From: JAAYJM01 sp964498585
Lineage (GTDB): Bacteria > Bacteroidota > Ignavibacteria > Kapaibacteriales > UBA2268
Assembly: GCA_964498585.1 (NCBI GenBank)
Contig: CAZCHH010000007.1
Coordinates: 1-64,000 of the forward strand
DNA: 64,000 bases
Direction: 5' to 3'
Part shown: piece by piece, positions 8,249-16,749 of the stretch
Layout of the letters: each line of letters starts with the position of its first letter
Numbering within the stretch: the stretch's first letter is position 1
The notes under the pieces: generated by a model
Database searches by the model: none
What the model was told of the DNA's origin: nothing
The model's input: the letters and a program-made list of their open reading frames with translations, nothing else
Made by a program: the position numbers and the translations under genes

Positions 8249-8390
8249 GTCCAACATCTCGAAGAGTTGGACATCTGAATATGGTTATGTTTTATTGAAA
8301 TAGGAAATACGTAGAGAAAATTTTGGAATGTAAAAAAATATTTGTAATTTGAAAATAAGATAATTTAAAATATTGAAAGCGTTGAGTATC
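8249..8390 (+). repeat. 140-bp dispersed repeat upstream of an antitoxin gene (copy 1)
   Basis: Starts with hairpin arms GTCCAAC and GTTGGAC and ends with GTAATTTGAAAATAAG and GAAAGCGTTGAGTATC. The same succession (TCCAACATCT, AGAGAAAATTTT, GTAATTTGAAAATAAG, TTGAAAGC) occurs at 63627-63771. Each copy lies upstream of a small antitoxin-like gene in the same orientation, so it may carry the promoter or be a mobile remnant. The segment 8011-8248 before it shows nothing I recognise. Confidence 0.6.
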
Positions 8391-8403
8391 TAATAAAGAA
8401 ATA

Positions 8404-8730
8404 ATGAGTGAAAAAAAATACACATATAATTTTGCAGACGTTAATGGCAGAACTGAAATGAATGAATATATTGACGAAGAAGAGAAAGAAATAATTGAAT
8501 CTCTATATGAATTTGATTGGCAGAAGAATCCAGATAAAGAAACCAACCGAATTTATGAAGAATATGCAAAGAATTATTTCGATAAAAAAAATAAAATAGA
8601 AGTAAATCTAACGGACAGGGATTTTAATAAAATCCAGTTTAAAGCATTACAGGCAGGAATACCTTATGAATCACTTATTGCAATGCTTATTCATAAATAT
8701 AACGAAGGAAAAATCACATTAACCTTATGA
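8404..8730 (+). CDS. CopG-like antitoxin, apparently without its toxin
   Basis: The 108-residue product has an acidic, extended N-terminal half and a C-terminal ribbon-helix-helix-like segment: the strand IEVNLTDRDFNKI followed by two helices and the family phrase AGIPYESLIAMLIHKY. This layout is typical of type II antitoxins that bind both DNA and toxin. No toxin gene is found on either side: upstream is the dispersed repeat and downstream an unrelated short gene. It may be an orphan regulator or the remains of a module. Confidence 0.6.
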   Translation: MSEKKYTYNFADVNGRTEMNEYIDEEEKEIIESLYEFDWQKNPDKETNRIYEEYAKNYFDKKNKIEVNLTDRDFNKIQFKALQAGIPYESLIAMLIHKYNEGKITLTL

Positions 8731-8814
8731 TTATCATAGGAGTAAAAAAAACCAACCCCAAAAAATAATTCTCAACAGAATTTAATATGTTTCTGGACTG
8801 CATTAGATCGTGTA

Positions 8815-9093
8815 ATGGATAGTGAATATTGGATGGGAAGAACAGTATGCTCTAAAGCATTACAGTTAACTTATGAAGATTTAGAAAAGATTTATTGGGT
8901 AACTGAATTTATAAGAAATGATTTAGTTCGTTTTATACCTAAAATAAAGGTTCTTGATATTGATTATTTAAAAGAATGTTTAATTGTAATACTTGAATCA
9001 ATTGAATTTTTAATTTCTGATTCGAATTCAATTATAGGTTTTTCAATTATTTCACATTCTTCGGTAAGAGAAGCTATTATAGAAATAAAGTAA
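8815..9093 (+). CDS. Short protein of unknown function, N-terminus uncertain
   Basis: I do not recognise this product (92 residues from the ATG at 8815). The same frame stays open upstream to the TAA at 8742-8744 and reads sensibly (about 20 residues including FWTALDRV before the ATG), but it offers no start codon. AGGAGT at 8739-8744 has a good ribosome-site look, with no start at the right distance. The true start may have been lost by a small deletion or frameshift. The sequence looks helical and hydrophobic toward the C-terminus. Confidence 0.4.
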   Translation: MDSEYWMGRTVCSKALQLTYEDLEKIYWVTEFIRNDLVRFIPKIKVLDIDYLKECLIVILESIEFLISDSNSIIGFSIISHSSVREAIIEIK

Positions 9094-9177
9094 AATTTAT
9101 ACTAATAAACTTAAGCTATTTTATAACAGGGCGTTTCTTCAAAACTAAATCTCCTAATTTCTTCTATTCAATAAGCT

Positions 9178-9241
9178 AATAAGGTTTGGCTCTGGTAAAT
9201 GCACATTTTTCTACTAAGGTTTGAGGTGGAAATATGGTTTT
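9178..9241 (+). repeat. REP-like element related to the 61-kb RAYT repeats
   Basis: AATAAGGTTT, then a loop, then CTACTAAGGTT (9211-9221) repeats the right-hand half of the REP sequence at 61288-61335. Together with a left-hand half at 10034-10044 it brackets the MNT/HepT locus. The stretch 9094-9371 holds nothing else I can name. Confidence 0.55.
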
Positions 9242-9371
9242 TAAGATTTCAAAAAGCGTTGAGAGATTATTTCCCTGAAAATTTGGTAACAATCTGTTTT
9301 CTTAAAAAAAATTCTTAAAATAATATTCTTAGAAAAAAACGTTTATTTAATTTTAAAGTATAACTGAAAAT

Positions 9372-9683
9372 ATGAATCAGGATATTATAAGTAAAGTCAA
9401 AGAAATCAGGAATCTGTTCCTGGCTGATGGATTTGTTATTAAAGGAGTTTTTGGCTCATACAGCAGAGATGAAGCCAATTCCCAAAGCGATATAGATATA
9501 TTATATGATTTGAATGGTTCATTCAGAGAAAAATATAGAGGTTTTAAAGCTGTTGCCAAATTAGATGATATTCAGAAAACAATTTCTTTCTTACTTGGTA
9601 TTGAAGCTGATTTAGTTCAAAAGCAATATCTTGGAACTATTTCAGCAAAGTATATTTTGCCAGAGGTTCATTATGTTGAATAA
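9372..9683 (+). CDS. MNT-type nucleotidyltransferase antitoxin (MntA-like)
   Basis: Minimal nucleotidyltransferase, the antitoxin half of HepT/MntA systems; in characterised pairs it AMPylates the HepT RNase. The 103-residue product has the full signature GSYSRDEANSQSDIDIL (from about residue 27) and a third acidic position in IEADLVQ. Length is typical. The downstream hepT reading frame starts inside this gene (overlap of 11 bases), so the two are coupled. No good promoter is visible in the AT-rich leader. Confidence 0.85.
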   Translation: MNQDIISKVKEIRNLFLADGFVIKGVFGSYSRDEANSQSDIDILYDLNGSFREKYRGFKAVAKLDDIQKTISFLLGIEADLVQKQYLGTISAKYILPEVHYVE

Positions 9684-10004
9684 AAAAGATATGGCGATTC
9701 TGGAATTTACTCTGCAAATGATTGATGAAGCGGAAAGAGTAGTAGCAAAAAGCGGCGCTGCTACGAAGCATTAAATCATTTTGATAGCAAAAATTCAATT
9801 TTATTTAATCTTTTGCAAATTAGTGAAAAATTACAGAAAATTGAATCTCCTAAAATAAGAGAAATTCTTCCAATAAATGAAATCTATTCGATTAGAAACC
9901 GCATAACGCATGATTATGATGGTATAGATTTGATAATTGTTGAAGAAATCCTAATTGATGAACTACCACTCTTAAAGAAAACTATACTCGAAATAATTTC
10001 ATAA
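9673..10004 (+). pseudogene. HepT-like HEPN toxin gene with a frameshift
   Basis: HepT-type RNase toxin. From the ATG at 9673 about 33 residues (containing LEFTLQMIDEAERVV) are read, then a stop at about 9773. The remainder continues in the other frame and contains the catalytic HEPN motif RNRITHDY (R-x4-H plus Tyr), in its normal place near the C-terminus. One base missing around 9758-9765 (GCTGCTACGAAG) explains the break. If the sequence is right, the toxin is inactive while the antitoxin gene is intact. Confidence 0.75.
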
Positions 10005-10030
10005 CCATTTTACTCATCATAGATTCTTTA

Positions 10031-10060
10031 AAAAACCTTACCAGCAAACGAACCAAACAA
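10031..10060 (+). repeat. REP-like half element
   Basis: AAAAACCTTACCAG followed by GAACCAAAC matches the left-hand half of the 61-kb REP element (AAAAACCTTAGTAG, then GAACCAAAC at 61242-61250). It lies 27 bases after the hepT stop. The rest of 10005-10262 is AT-rich with no other recognisable signal. Confidence 0.5.
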
Positions 10061-10262
10061 GAACATAAAATTATTAGCATATTACATCACTTGAGTAAAC
10101 TATAAAAGTTGAAATATAAAAAAAGTATTATATTGCTTAAAATATTCAATTTTAATAACAACCACAACCAATTCCCATTTTATCCATAAATATTATAAAA
10201 ATTCAAAAAAATACCTTATCTTGCAATTTTAGAAATTGAAAAATACAAAGAATTGATAAATT

Positions 10263-11132
10263 ATGTCGTTTAGTATATTAGAGGGAAATTGCTTAGATTT
10301 AATTCCTTTTATTGAAGAAAAGGTGGATTTAACTTTTTTAGACCCACCATTTAATCAAAATAAGGAATATAAATATTTTAATGACAATCTTTCGGAAAAG
10401 GAATATTGGGATTTTATATATAATGCTGTTGAAAAGATTTTCAATAAAACAAGTGAAGGTGGTTCAATCTATTTTATGCAGCGAGAGAAAAACACTGAGC
10501 AGGTCTTAAAAGCATTACGGGAAACCGGTTGGACTTTACAAAATTTAATTATATGGAAGAAAAAAACTTCTGCCGTTCCTTGTTCCAATAAATTTGGGAA
10601 GCACTATCAAGTTATTGCCTTTGCTTCGAAAGGAGCAAAATTGAGAGTATTCAATAAATTAAGAATTACTCCTCCTTTACCACCAAATTATAAAATTGGC
10701 TATGAAAACGGTGTGTTTGTTACTGATGTTTGGGATGACATACGTGAATTAACCTCCGGCTATTTTGCTGGCGATGAAGCGATTAGAAGCGGTAATGGTG
10801 AAAGATTTCATAAACAGCAAGCTCCTCTTTCGCTTTTACTTAGAATAATTTTATCTTCATCAAATATTGGTGATACAGTTCTTGACCCATTTGCTGGTAC
10901 AGGAACTACATTAGTTGTTGCTAACCAATTAAACCGTAACACAGTCGGTATTGAAATTGACCCAGAAAATATTGAGTGTATTAGTAATAGATTGAATAAT
11001 TTGAGAAAATCTGATGATATAAAAAAGTATTACAAAGATTACGTTTACACAGAAAGATTGAATGAAATCTGGGATACTCAATATAAGAACATTGAATATA
11101 CTGAAAAGCAAGAAGTTATGGAGTTGAATTAA
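10263..11132 (+). CDS. DNA methyltransferase, beta-class, DPPF motif
   Basis: Site-specific amino-methyltransferase acting on adenine N6 or cytosine N4. The 289-residue product has the catalytic motif DPPF at 27-30 and the SAM-binding motif DPFAGTGTT at 208-216, in the order expected for the beta class. A target recognition region lies between. It is the first gene of a block of two methyltransferases and an endonuclease, all on the plus strand, but is separated from the next gene by its own promoter. It could be an independent orphan enzyme or protect a second strand of an asymmetric site. Confidence 0.85.
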   Translation: MSFSILEGNCLDLIPFIEEKVDLTFLDPPFNQNKEYKYFNDNLSEKEYWDFIYNAVEKIFNKTSEGGSIYFMQREKNTEQVLKALRETGWTLQNLIIWKKKTSAVPCSNKFGKHYQVIAFASKGAKLRVFNKLRITPPLPPNYKIGYENGVFVTDVWDDIRELTSGYFAGDEAIRSGNGERFHKQQAPLSLLLRIILSSSNIGDTVLDPFAGTGTTLVVANQLNRNTVGIEIDPENIECISNRLNNLRKSDDIKKYYKDYVYTERLNEIWDTQYKNIEYTEKQEVMELN

Positions 11133-11146
11133 GATACTTATAATTA

Positions 11147-11177
11147 TTTCTATTTATAGAATAGTTTATTATATTTG
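11147..11177 (+). promoter_or_regulatory. Promoter for the HEAT-methyltransferase/endonuclease pair
   Basis: TTTC (11147-11150), 19 bases, then TATATTTG (11170-11177): the Bacteroidota promoter form with one mismatch in the -33 box. Transcription would start near 11184, just before the AAGGAGG ribosome site at 11189-11195. This supports the TTG start at 11202 and shows the pair can be expressed apart from the first methyltransferase. Confidence 0.65.
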
Positions 11178-11201
11178 TATATTGAATTAAGGAGGAAAAA
11201 A

Positions 11202-12605
11202 TTGGAACTAAATAAACAATATATTGAAAAAATAAAAAAATCCAATAATGGTGAGTTATCAAAATTTATCAATAACTCTTCATCAACAGAAATATTATAC
11301 TTTTTAGAAAACTTAGGATACTTACCAAAAGATTTTGATGGAAGCTTATTTATTCCATTGCTAAAACATAAGAACTCAAAGATTAGATATTGGGCAATAA
11401 AAAATATTGGAAAATTAAGAGGAGAAAAGTTTATTAATGAAATATATAGTATTGCTTTAAATGATATTGATACAAATGTAAGAAGAGAAGCAGTATCTTC
11501 TATTGGTAGATTAAAAAGCACTGTAACAAAAGAAAATTTGTTGAATTTGTTAAATGATTATGACCCTAAAATTGTATGCCAAGCTATAAGAGGACTTTTA
11601 GTTTTTAAAGATGATAATAAAATTTATAGTGAACTGATTAAATTAATTAATCATCCAAATGAGATGATTAAGCAAATCATTAAAAAAGAATTTTTTTCTA
11701 GCACAGAATGTATAAACAATAAATTAAAACATACTGATATTCCAGAACATTTAAAGAATATTGTTGTTAATGGTGATGTTTTAGATGTATTAAAATATGT
11801 TCAAGATGAGTCAATACATTTAACCTTTACTTCACCACCATATTATAATGCAAGAGATTATTCAATTTACCCAAGTTATAAAGAGTATTTACTTTTTTTA
11901 GAACAAGTATTTAGAGAAGTATATCGTATAACAAAAGAAGGTAGGTTTTTTATATTAAACACTTCTCCAATTATTATTCCTAGAATAAGCAGGCAGCATT
12001 CAAGTATTAGATATCCAATACCTTTCGATATACATCCTTTTTTAATTGAAATGGGCTGGGAATTTATTGATGATATAATTTGGTTAAAACCAGAAGCAAG
12101 TGTAAAAAACAGAGTTGCTGGTTTTATGCAGCATAGAAAACCATTAGCTTATAAACCAAATGCGGTTACTGAATATTTAATGGTTTATAGAAAAAAAACT
12201 GATAAATTATTAGATTGGAATATTAAACAATATAATTGGGAAACGGTGCAAAGCAGTAAAGTACCTGAAGGGTACGAAACAACTAATGTGTGGAAAATTG
12301 ACCCAAAGTATGATAAGGTTCATTCAGCAGTATTTCCTGTTGAATTATGCAAAAGAGTAATTCAATACTATTCTTATAAAAATGATTTAGTTTTTGACCC
12401 TTTTGCTGGTAGTGGAACTGTTGGCAGAACAGCCAAAAAGCTTGGTAGATATTTCTTTTTGACTGAAAAAAATCAGATTTATTTTGAATATATGAAGGCC
12501 CAACAAAAACCTTCATTAATTGAAGAAGAGTATTCAACAAAATTCATAGATTTTTCTAATTTTAAGGAGATTATTCAAAATGACACTATCTCAAGAAGTA
12601 ACTAA
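11202..12605 (+). CDS. TSPPY-type DNA methyltransferase with N-terminal HEAT-like repeats
   Basis: Probable cytosine-N4 methyltransferase protecting against the downstream endonuclease. Residues about 45-165 form HEAT-like helical repeats (for example IRYWAIKNIGKLR and VRREAVSSIGRL). The catalytic domain follows with TSPPY at 210-214 and DPFAGSGT at 399-406. I choose the TTG at 11202 as start because AAGGAGG lies six bases before it; an upstream TTG at 11175 falls inside the promoter. The 3-prime end overlaps the endonuclease gene by 26 bases. HEAT repeats on a restriction methyltransferase are uncommon and may serve DNA or partner binding. Confidence 0.85.
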   Translation: MELNKQYIEKIKKSNNGELSKFINNSSSTEILYFLENLGYLPKDFDGSLFIPLLKHKNSKIRYWAIKNIGKLRGEKFINEIYSIALNDIDTNVRREAVSSIGRLKSTVTKENLLNLLNDYDPKIVCQAIRGLLVFKDDNKIYSELIKLINHPNEMIKQIIKKEFFSSTECINNKLKHTDIPEHLKNIVVNGDVLDVLKYVQDESIHLTFTSPPYYNARDYSIYPSYKEYLLFLEQVFREVYRITKEGRFFILNTSPIIIPRISRQHSSIRYPIPFDIHPFLIEMGWEFIDDIIWLKPEASVKNRVAGFMQHRKPLAYKPNAVTEYLMVYRKKTDKLLDWNIKQYNWETVQSSKVPEGYETTNVWKIDPKYDKVHSAVFPVELCKRVIQYYSYKNDLVFDPFAGSGTVGRTAKKLGRYFFLTEKNQIYFEYMKAQQKPSLIEEEYSTKFIDFSNFKEIIQNDTISRSN

Positions 12606-13494
12606 AAGGATTATTAAGAAATTAATTTCAGGTGAAGATTATCGTATTGAAATTGTTACTCTTATTAATGCTGAATTTTTAAATTATGCGATTGAATTTT
12701 TTAAAAAGATAGTTGCAGCTAAATTTAATAATAATCAAATCAATATTGATTGGTACAAAGAAGTCTTTCTTGATCCAAAACTTACTGCAAAGGAAATTGC
12801 AATAAATTCTGGTTTAAATAAAAAAACTATACATAATATGTATAATAGTTCAACAAAAGAAATAGTTATTGACGCATCCAATGAGCATTATGATACTCTT
12901 TATGAGTCTATTAAAAATTTAGTTGATAGCGAAAATGAAATTGAGTTGAATTTAACTATCAAATTTAAAGGTATTAGTGTAGATTTAAATGTTAGTGAAA
13001 GTTTAATTGTTATTAATGCTTTGGCCGTTAAAAGAGCTGAACTAAGAGGTGGTTTATGGAGTACAGCTGGTAAAAGAGTTGAAAAACCATTGATGTTAAC
13101 ATTATGCAAATTGTTTAATGTATGTGATGACAATTATTCTATTAAAGAAAAAGGGAAAAAGAAAAAAATTGATGATTTTGAAAGAGAAATTGACTTCTAT
13201 CTAAAAAACAATGGAATACTTTACAAATGTGAAGTAAAATTAATGGGTAAAGGAAATCCTGAAGGTGCTGATGCTGTAATAGCTCGGGATAGTAAACTCT
13301 TTATAGCTGACAAATTATCTGATACAAATAAATTACAACTCAATTCATTAAAAGTTCATTGGGTTGAGTTAAGAAGTGAAGAAGGTTACAAAAAATTTGC
13401 TAATATTCTTGAAATACTTAATATTCCTTATAAACTCTTTACTGATAATATTGATAACTCATTAGAAGCAGTTTTTAAGGAGATATTTGTATAA
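12580..13494 (+). CDS. CfrBI-like type II restriction endonuclease
   Basis: The 304-residue product fits the CfrBI endonuclease family from memory of its conserved core, WSTAGKRVEKP (160-170), and a PD-(D/E)xK site built from REIDFYL (Asp 205) and CEVK (Glu 218, Lys 220), followed by MGKGNPEGADAV. CfrBI itself cuts CCWWGG and its partner is a cytosine-N4 methyltransferase, which agrees with the TSPPY enzyme upstream; the site recognised here is not known. The N-terminal 100 residues have a helix-turn-helix-like look (AKEIAINSGLNKKTIHNMY), perhaps for DNA reading. AAGGAG precedes the ATG by a good distance. Confidence 0.75.
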   Translation: MTLSQEVTKRIIKKLISGEDYRIEIVTLINAEFLNYAIEFFKKIVAAKFNNNQINIDWYKEVFLDPKLTAKEIAINSGLNKKTIHNMYNSSTKEIVIDASNEHYDTLYESIKNLVDSENEIELNLTIKFKGISVDLNVSESLIVINALAVKRAELRGGLWSTAGKRVEKPLMLTLCKLFNVCDDNYSIKEKGKKKKIDDFEREIDFYLKNNGILYKCEVKLMGKGNPEGADAVIARDSKLFIADKLSDTNKLQLNSLKVHWVELRSEEGYKKFANILEILNIPYKLFTDNIDNSLEAVFKEIFV

Positions 13495-13500
13495 AAAACT

Positions 13501-15435
13501 ATGCTCCATTTAAACAACATATCCTTGCACTTTGCCGGTCATTATATTTTTGATGATGTTTCCATTACAATAAATCCAGAGGATAAAATTGGACTAATCG
13601 GAAGAAATGGCGCCGGAAAAACTACACTTCTACGTTTGATTAGTGGGCTAATGCAGCCAGACGAAGGTCGCATTATAAAACCAAATGATTATTCTATTGG
13701 CTATCTTCCCCAGGAATTAAAAATAAATTCAAATAAAACGATTTTTGACGAAGCTGCTCTCGGACTGGCAGATATTTTAACACTTGAAAAGAGAATCAAT
13801 AATATAAGCGAAGAGCTTCAGCAACGCACCGATTACGAAAGCTCTGAATATTTGCAGCTAACAAGAAAGCTATCAGATTTCAGCGAGCAGTTCCATTTGC
13901 TCGGTGGAAGCAAATTAGAAAGTGAAGTTGAAAAAACTTTGCTTGGCCTTGGTTTTGTGAGAGATGAATTTTACCAAAATATGAATACTTTCAGTGGTGG
14001 TTGGCAGATGCGTGTGGAACTTGCTAAAATCCTCTTAAGCCGTCCAGATTGTATTTTACTAGACGAACCAACAAACCATTTGGATATTGATTCTATTTTA
14101 TGGCTTGAAAGATATTTGAAAAACTACAGCGGTTCTGTGGTTCTGGTTTCCCACGACAAGCATTTCATCGAAAACGTAACGAACAGGACAATTGAGGTAA
14201 TAGCTGGTAAGGTATATGATTACCGCTGTAAATATTCCCGATTTGTAGAATTGCGCGAAGAGCAGCGCAAAACTCAACTTTCTGCTCAAAAAAACCAACA
14301 GAAGCAAATCGACCAGTATGAGCGTTTCATTGACCGCTTTAAATCAAAAGCTACTCTTGCTTCGCGAGTGCAATCCAAGATGAAGTTGGTTGAAAAAATT
14401 GAACGTATTCAGGTTGATGATGAAGATACAAGTTCAATTCGTTTTCGTTTTCCAGAACCACCACCAACTGGCAAAGTTGTTATGGAAGCAAGACGAGTTT
14501 CAAAAAATTTCGATGAAAAGACTGTTTTAAAAAATGTAGATTTCGATTTGGAAAGAGGTGAAAAAGTTGCTTTTGTTGGAAAAAATGGTGAAGGAAAAAC
14601 TACTTTTACAAAAATAATCACTGGCAATCTTGACTATAGCGGAATAATAAATTTTGGAAATAATGTAAAAATTGGTTATTTTTCGCAAATGGAAACGTCA
14701 AATTTGAATCAAAATTTGACTGTTCTTGAAACCATTGATAACATTGCTTCAGGCGATATAAGGACACAAATACGTTCATTACTCGGTGCTTTTCTATTTA
14801 GCGGTGATTCTGTTTATAAAAAGGTGAAAGTTCTTTCCGGCGGAGAAAAAGCTCGTCTGGCTATAGCTTGTTTGCTGTTGCAGCCAATAAATCTTCTGAT
14901 TTTAGATGAGCCGACAAATCATTTTGATATTATTTCAAAAGATGTGCTTAAAAATGCTTTATTAGATTTCAAAGGCAGTTTGATTATTGTTTCTCACGAC
15001 AGAGAATTTCTCCATAACTTAACAGATAAAATTTACATTTTTAAAAATCAGAATATCCAGCATTTCGCAGGTGATATTTTTGAATATATAGAAATTCTTA
15101 ATTCACAGCAAGAGACCAATAACAACCAAAATAGAAGCAAAAATGATTATTACATTGAAAATGAGCAGTCAGATAAAATAAGGCGGGAAGAAAAAAAGAA
15201 TAAGCAGCGCGATATAAATAAAATCAAGAAAGAAATTTCAAAATGTGAAAATGAAATAGAAAAACTTGAAAGCAAATTAAAAGAATTTGATGAAATGTTT
15301 TTAAATCAGGAGTTTTATAATAATTCGGAAATTGTTAAGAAAACAAAAATTGAATATGGCGAATACAGGGAAAAACTTGATTTAAAAATGAATGAATGGA
15401 CAGAACTTCAAGAAAATTTAGAATCAATACAGTAA
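13501..15435 (+). CDS. ABC-F family ATPase, ribosome-associated type
   Basis: Soluble protein with two ABC cassettes and no membrane segments; characterised relatives (EttA, Uup, antibiotic-resistance ABC-Fs) act at the ribosomal E site. Cassette 1 has GRNGAGKTT (34-42), FSGGWQMR and LLDEPTNHLD. Cassette 2 has GKNGEGKTT (360-368), LSGGEKARLA and LILDEPTNHFD. A charged linker (about 240-320) joins them, and a lysine- and glutamate-rich coiled coil closes the protein (about 550-644), as in Uup. The gene begins 6 bases after the endonuclease stop without its own good ribosome site. It is followed at 16 bases by arsR-like and plsC genes. Which subfamily is unclear. Confidence 0.9.
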   Translation: MLHLNNISLHFAGHYIFDDVSITINPEDKIGLIGRNGAGKTTLLRLISGLMQPDEGRIIKPNDYSIGYLPQELKINSNKTIFDEAALGLADILTLEKRINNISEELQQRTDYESSEYLQLTRKLSDFSEQFHLLGGSKLESEVEKTLLGLGFVRDEFYQNMNTFSGGWQMRVELAKILLSRPDCILLDEPTNHLDIDSILWLERYLKNYSGSVVLVSHDKHFIENVTNRTIEVIAGKVYDYRCKYSRFVELREEQRKTQLSAQKNQQKQIDQYERFIDRFKSKATLASRVQSKMKLVEKIERIQVDDEDTSSIRFRFPEPPPTGKVVMEARRVSKNFDEKTVLKNVDFDLERGEKVAFVGKNGEGKTTFTKIITGNLDYSGIINFGNNVKIGYFSQMETSNLNQNLTVLETIDNIASGDIRTQIRSLLGAFLFSGDSVYKKVKVLSGGEKARLAIACLLLQPINLLILDEPTNHFDIISKDVLKNALLDFKGSLIIVSHDREFLHNLTDKIYIFKNQNIQHFAGDIFEYIEILNSQQETNNNQNRSKNDYYIENEQSDKIRREEKKNKQRDINKIKKEISKCENEIEKLESKLKEFDEMFLNQEFYNNSEIVKKTKIEYGEYREKLDLKMNEWTELQENLESIQ

Positions 15436-15451
15436 AGGAAATGTTTGTTTT

Positions 15452-15775
15452 ATGAAAGAATTCAAAACTGCGTTCTCTGAAGAACAGGTCAATCATCTTG
15501 CTAATCGATTTAAAGTATTATCTGAGCCAACTCGATTAAAAATTATTAGTTGCATTCATCTTAAAGAAAAAAGCGTTTCTCAAATAACAAAGGAAATTAA
15601 TTCTTATCAATCTAATGTTTCAAAACAGCTACAAATGCTTCTTGACGATGAAATCGTAAGTTGTAAAGTAGTAGGTTCAAAACATCTTTACAAGTTAACC
15701 GACAAAACAATTATCAATATTTGTAAAAAATTATGCAAATCATTAGGACCAGACTCGTTAGAAATTTATGAGTAA
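15452..15775 (+). CDS. ArsR-family winged-helix regulator
   Basis: Small DNA-binding repressor-type protein (107 residues). It has the ArsR wing-helix sequence: LSEPTRLKIISCI, the recognition helix region SYQSNVSKQLQMLLDDEIV, and the wing KVVGSKHLYKLTD. No metal-binding Cys-x-Cys pair of the ArsR/SmtB type is present, so a metal inducer is doubtful. AAAGGAAA lies before the ATG. It overlaps plsC by 8 bases, so it likely shares the transcript of the ABC-F gene. Confidence 0.85.
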   Translation: MKEFKTAFSEEQVNHLANRFKVLSEPTRLKIISCIHLKEKSVSQITKEINSYQSNVSKQLQMLLDDEIVSCKVVGSKHLYKLTDKTIINICKKLCKSLGPDSLEIYE

Positions 15776-16493
15776 AATATTAAAAAAAATTGATTTTTTG
15801 CTAAGGGCTTTACTGATTGTGAAGGTAACCATCTTTTTTGCATTACAGGAAATTGTGCAAAGGAAAATCTTCAGGCAAATGGATAAAAGTTATCAAAATG
15901 CCCGAAATTGGTCAAGTATTTTGCTAACTTTATGCGGAGCAAAGCTAAATATAAAATACGAAACTGAAATTGATAAAAGCCATTCTTATATTTATGTTTC
16001 TAACCATTCGAGCTTATATGATATTCCAACTGCTACTGTTGCTATTGAGGACGATATCAGGATTATCTATAAGAAAGAATTAGAAAAAATTCCAATATTT
16101 GGATATTGCTTAAAAGTAATGCCATATATTGCAATCAAGCGTGAAAATCCTAAAGAAGCAAGGGCTGGACTTGATGAAGCTATCGCTGCGTTTAGAGAAA
16201 AAGCTTCAATTTTAATTTTTCCTGAAGGGACACGCTCCGAAAATGGTGACGTAGGCGAGTTCAAACGCGGTGCCTTTTTGCTTGCAAAAGAATCAAGGAA
16301 AAAGATAGTACCAGTCGGTATTTCAGGAACAAAAGATATTTTACCAAAAGGCAGTTTGCAGTTTAATAAAGGTGAAGTTTTTGTTCGTATAGGTAAACCG
16401 ATAGAATACAAGCAAGATATGAATAGAATTGCAGAAAAATCTTTTATTAATGATTTAAGAAATGAAATAATTCGTTTAAAAAGTGAAAAATAA
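15768..16493 (+). CDS. plsC: 1-acyl-sn-glycerol-3-phosphate acyltransferase family protein (PlsC-like)
   Basis: Membrane-bound acyltransferase that makes phosphatidic acid from lysophosphatidic acid. The 241-residue product has an N-terminal hydrophobic anchor, the catalytic box NHSSLYD (H-x4-D) and the substrate-binding box FPEGTRSENG, with the normal spacing, and the later VPVGISGT block. It is translationally coupled to the preceding regulator. The tRNA-Phe promoter begins at its stop codon. Confidence 0.88.
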   Translation: MSKILKKIDFLLRALLIVKVTIFFALQEIVQRKIFRQMDKSYQNARNWSSILLTLCGAKLNIKYETEIDKSHSYIYVSNHSSLYDIPTATVAIEDDIRIIYKKELEKIPIFGYCLKVMPYIAIKRENPKEARAGLDEAIAAFREKASILIFPEGTRSENGDVGEFKRGAFLLAKESRKKIVPVGISGTKDILPKGSLQFNKGEVFVRIGKPIEYKQDMNRIAEKSFINDLRNEIIRLKSEK

Positions 16494-16494
16494 T

Positions 16495-16525
16495 TTTGTA
16501 AAATTAAAAAAAATTCGTAATTTTG
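16495..16525 (+). promoter_or_regulatory. tRNA-Phe promoter, TTTG-N19-TAATTTTG
   Basis: TTTG (16495-16498), 19 bases, TAATTTTG (16518-16525), ending 11 bases before the tRNA. The same boxes at the same spacing precede tRNA-Gln at 50767-50797. Confidence 0.75.
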
Positions 16526-16536
16526 TATTCTGAATT

Positions 16537-16609
16537 GGTCAGGTAGCTCAGTTGGTAGAGCAATGGACTGAAAATCCATGTGTCGGCGGTTCAACTCCGT
16601 CCCTGACCA
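16537..16609 (+). tRNA. tRNA-Phe (GAA)
   Basis: A 73-base cloverleaf: acceptor GGTCAGG pairing with CCTGACC, D-arm GCTC/GAGC, anticodon stem ATGGA/TCCAT around the loop CTGAAAA (anticodon GAA), and the T-arm GGCGG-TTCAACT-CCGTC. The discriminator base is A. CCA is not encoded. Confidence 0.95.
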
Positions 16610-16700
16610 CGGTTAAAGAAAGAAGAAATTAGAAGACAGAAAACAGAATCTGGAAGAAAAGAAGAAGAATTAGAGAAAAAAGAACATAAAAAAAGGGCAG

Positions 16701-16725
16701 AAAAAGGGCGTAATGCCCTTTTTTT
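16701..16725. terminator. Strong bidirectional intrinsic terminator
   Basis: AAAAAGGGC, loop GTAAT, GCCCTTTTTTT. The stem is flanked by A-run and T-run, so it can stop both the tRNA-Phe transcript (plus) and the converging res gene (minus, stop at 16750). The purine-rich stretch 16611-16700 shows nothing else. Confidence 0.85.
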
Positions 16726-16749
16726 GTTTTTTGAATTTTTTTTTCTTTA

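Noticed and set aside
8112..8303. 63-codon frame from a GTG before the dispersed repeat, considered as toxin for the CopG-like antitoxin
   Set aside because: No ribosome site, no recognisable motif, and it runs into the repeat that is also found at 63.6 kb.
11175..11201. Upstream TTG as start of the HEAT-methyltransferase
   Set aside because: It lies within the -7 box of the promoter and before the AAGGAGG site, which fits only the TTG at 11202.
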